Positions 4,852-6,603 of a stretch of 6,603 bases of DNA are shown one piece after another; within the stretch, counting starts at the first letter, position 1; each line of letters starts with the position of its first letter. The position numbers and the translations under genes are program-made. Source of the DNA: an uncultured Eubacteriales bacterium. Lineage in GTDB: Bacteria > Bacillota > Clostridia > Oscillospirales > Acutalibacteraceae. Where the stretch lies: positions 1 to 6,603 of the forward strand of contig UQEY01000057.1 in NCBI GenBank assembly GCA_900540235.1. Direction: 5' to 3'. The notes under the pieces are model-generated. The model made no database searches, was not told the DNA's origin, and saw nothing but the letters and a program-made list of their open reading frames with translations.

Positions 4852-6024
4852 ATGGATTATCGTAAAGAATCATTAAGACTTCACGGAGAGTGGAAAGGTA
4901 AAATTGAAGTTAACGCAAGAGCAAAGGTAAACGACAAAGATTCTCTTTCGCTTGCATATACTCCGGGCGTAGCAGAGCCTTGCCTTGCTATTCAGGCTGA
5001 TTATAAAAAGAGCTGGGAACTTACAAGAAGATGGAATATGGTAGCTGTTATTACCGACGGTACTGCTGTTTTGGGTCTTGGTGATATCGGTCCTGAAGCA
5101 GGTATGCCTGTTATGGAGGGTAAGTGCGTATTGTTTAAGGAATTTGGCGATGTTGATGCATTTCCTCTTTGCGTTCGCACAAAGAATGTTGACGAATTTG
5201 TTGAAACCGTTTATAACATCAGCGGTTCATTCGGCGGTATCAATCTTGAGGATATTGCTGCTCCTCGTTGCTTTGAAATTGAAGAAAAGCTCAAAGAGAG
5301 ATGTGACATTCCTATTTTCCACGACGACCAGCACGGTACGGCAGTTGTTGTTTCAGCCGCTCTTATCAACGCAACTAAGCTTACAGGCAAAAAACTTTCA
5401 GACTGCAGAGCTGTAATCAACGGCTCGGGCGCAGCAGGTATTGCTATTGCAAAGCTTCTTATGACTTTGGGTCTTAGGGATGTTATCCTTTGTGACAGAA
5501 CCGGTGCTATTTATGAGGGCAGAGAAAACCTCAACCCATCAAAGCAAGCTATCGCTAAGGTTACTAACAGAGAGATGACAAAGGGCACACTTACAGACGC
5601 AGTTAAGGGCACAGATATTTTTATCGGCGTTTCTGCTCCGGGCGTTCTCACTCCTGAAATGATTAAAACTATGAATGCAGACCCTGTTGTTCTTGCTATG
5701 GCTAACCCAACACCTGAAATTATGCCTGACGAGGCAAAGGCAGCAGGTGCAAAGATTGTCGGTACAGGTCGTTCCGACTTCCCTAACCAAATTAATAATG
5801 TTGTTGCATTCCCGGGCATTTTCCGTGGCGCTCTTGATGTCAGAGCAAGCCAAATTACAGAAAATATGAAGATTGCCGCAGCATACGCTATCGCTTCACT
5901 TGTTGACGATGATAAGCTCAGTGCCGATTATATTCTTCCGTACGCTTTTGATGAAAGAATTAAAGACACTGTTGCCAAAGCAGTTGCCGACGCAGCAGTT
6001 AAAGACGGCGTAGCAAGAATTTGA
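4852..6024 (+). CDS. Malic enzyme (oxaloacetate-decarboxylating malate dehydrogenase)
   Basis: Converts malate to pyruvate and CO2 while reducing NAD(P)+, linking C4 acids to pyruvate and supplying reducing power. The 390-aa protein is the short bacterial form, without the phosphotransacetylase-like C-terminal domain of MaeB. AYTPGVAEP (35-43) holds catalytic Y36. EGK (89-91) holds K91, the expected general base. NLEDI (131-135) and HDDQHG (157-162) supply the metal-binding acids. The dinucleotide loop is GSGAAG (191-196). ANPTPE (284-289) and FPNQINN (310-316) are family hallmarks. The acidic D215 after the second Rossmann strand suggests NAD preference, which is an inference. The ATG has GAGGTGA at 4839-4845 with a 6-base spacer. 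It lies 97 bases after the dehydrogenase stop, beyond a hairpin, and ends in its own strong terminator. Codon style matches its neighbours. Confidence 0.94.
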   Translation: MDYRKESLRLHGEWKGKIEVNARAKVNDKDSLSLAYTPGVAEPCLAIQADYKKSWELTRRWNMVAVITDGTAVLGLGDIGPEAGMPVMEGKCVLFKEFGDVDAFPLCVRTKNVDEFVETVYNISGSFGGINLEDIAAPRCFEIEEKLKERCDIPIFHDDQHGTAVVVSAALINATKLTGKKLSDCRAVINGSGAAGIAIAKLLMTLGLRDVILCDRTGAIYEGRENLNPSKQAIAKVTNREMTKGTLTDAVKGTDIFIGVSAPGVLTPEMIKTMNADPVVLAMANPTPEIMPDEAKAAGAKIVGTGRSDFPNQINNVVAFPGIFRGALDVRASQITENMKIAAAYAIASLVDDDKLSADYILPYAFDERIKDTVAKAVADAAVKDGVARI

Positions 6025-6045
6025 CAAAATTAATATAAACGATTT

Positions 6046-6081
6046 AAGGCGGACAAAGAATTATTCTCTGTCCGCCTTTTT
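6046..6081 (+). terminator. Intrinsic terminator after the malic enzyme gene
   Basis: AAGGCGGACA (6046-6055) pairs perfectly with TGTCCGCCTT (6069-6078). After one A/C mismatch the stem continues with AGAA/TTCT around a TTA loop. A five-T run (6077-6081) follows. It starts 21 bases after the stop. The ribosome binding site of the next gene begins at the very next base. Confidence 0.9.
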
Positions 6082-6092
6082 AGGTGAATTCT

Positions 6093-6535
6093 ATGGAAAA
6101 AGTAATTATTGAGTGGAGCAATAAAAAGCTTATAAATGATATTATAGATGAACTTGAAAAAGAAAAGGACTTTATTACATAAGCCGTTTGTATAATGGAA
6201 AAGAACGCAGTCTTTATATCGGAAAAAGTGCAGATGATATTAAGCGCCGTTTAAAAAGCCACAGTAAAAGCTGGCTTTATCTTTACCCAAAAAGTAAAAT
6301 CTATGTCAGAATAGGTAAAATTATATATCCAAAAACAGTTGATGCTTCAATGATTGACGATATCGAAAACGGTTTGATTTTTGAACACGGAATGGATATG
6401 TACGGTACAAAAGTTCTTATTGAAAATACAGGAAAAGTCAATTCGTATTCAAATAAAAATCTTTATTATATTGAAAATATCGGCGATAAATTTGAACTTA
6501 AACATATTGTTGATATGAATAATCAAGAAGATTAA
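6093..6535 (+). pseudogene. Frameshifted GIY-YIG-superfamily protein
   Basis: The ATG at 6093, with AGGTGA at 6082-6087, opens a frame that stops at 6180-6182 after 29 codons. If the reading slips back one base at 6167, after codon 25, it runs to the stop at 6533-6535 and gives a coherent protein of about 147 aa. That protein shows a GIY-YIG core in order: GLY (26-28), YIG (42-44), arginines 52-53 in KRRLKSH, E92 in DDIEN and N112 in IENTG, matching the family's catalytic Tyr, Tyr, Arg, Glu and Asn. No extra DNA-binding domain is visible, so the target is unknown. A lost base in the AAAAGG run would explain the break. A natural -1 slip on A-AAG, or an assembly error, is also possible. A TTG at 6188 could start the second part but lacks a ribosome binding site and would omit the GLY strand. 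Confidence 0.78.
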
Positions 6536-6546
6536 ATTAATGTTTA

Positions 6547-6570
6547 GCGGGCGAACGCAGTGTATAGTGT
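6547..6570 (-). repeat. Possible degenerate GTAGGGG-type repeat remnant
   Basis: GCGGGCGAACGCAGT followed by a decayed end recalls the GGGGCGAAC stem arm of the unit at 1970-1991. The expected closing arm GTTCGCCCCTAC is not intact and only scattered bases fit. It lies 12 bases after the stop of the frameshifted gene. The remaining bases to 6603 hold nothing else I can name, apart from an 8-base CACATGTG palindrome at 6585-6592. Confidence 0.3.
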
Positions 6571-6603
6571 AGTATGATAGTAAACACATGTGCAAGATGA
6601 TAG

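Noticed and set aside
6021..6049. TTGACA at the malic enzyme stop as a promoter for the GIY-YIG gene
   Set aside because: At 16-18 bases downstream there is no acceptable -10. The AT-rich TATAAA nearby is only 7 bases away, and transcription would also run straight into the terminator.
6188..6535. Separate gene starting at TTG 6188
   Set aside because: It has no ribosome binding site and would lack the GLY strand of the GIY-YIG fold, which is encoded in the same frame just upstream. It is better read as the 3' part of the frameshifted gene.

Overview
The window looks like a low-GC, Gram-positive-type chromosome, most likely an anaerobic member of the Clostridia (Bacillota). This rests on the A+T-rich intergenic DNA, the strong GAGG/AGGAG ribosome binding sites, consensus-like sigma-A promoters and the style of the proteins. 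It is an inference, because no marker gene is present. No gene is cut by the left edge. The right edge falls in intergenic DNA.

Layout. Positions 51-1366 on the minus strand hold a shikimate-pathway pair, aroE then aroK, joined by a 4-base ATGA overlap. A divergent, promoter-rich gap (1367-1483) separates them from a stand-alone acyl carrier protein gene, acpP, which ends in a strong terminator. A gap of about 350 bases (1712-2060) follows. It carries that terminator, a near-consensus promoter (TTGACA, 17 bases, TAAAAT) and a composite inverted-repeat element lying between the promoter and the next gene. Then come three plus-strand metabolic genes: glycerol kinase (glpK), a type-2 malate/lactate-family dehydrogenase, and a short malic enzyme. 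Hairpins separate the dehydrogenase from the malic enzyme and follow the malic enzyme. The last gene is a small GIY-YIG-superfamily gene (6093-6535) whose reading frame is broken by a -1 shift immediately before the GIY motif.

How the genes relate. AroE and AroK catalyse consecutive shikimate-pathway steps and are probably translationally coupled. GlpK feeds glycerol into glycerol 3-phosphate. The next two enzymes probably both oxidise malate, one to oxaloacetate and one to pyruvate and CO2, so the block looks like central carbon and redox metabolism. Whether glpK and the dehydrogenase share a transcript is inferred from the short gap and the lack of an obvious promoter between them.

The parts least explained by ordinary annotation are the GC-rich GTAGGGG/CCCCTAC intergenic repeat family and the frameshifted GIY-YIG gene. 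The repeat family has two opposed units before glpK, one unit after glpK and a doubtful remnant near 6547. I do not see a new multi-gene system. The rest is housekeeping metabolism.
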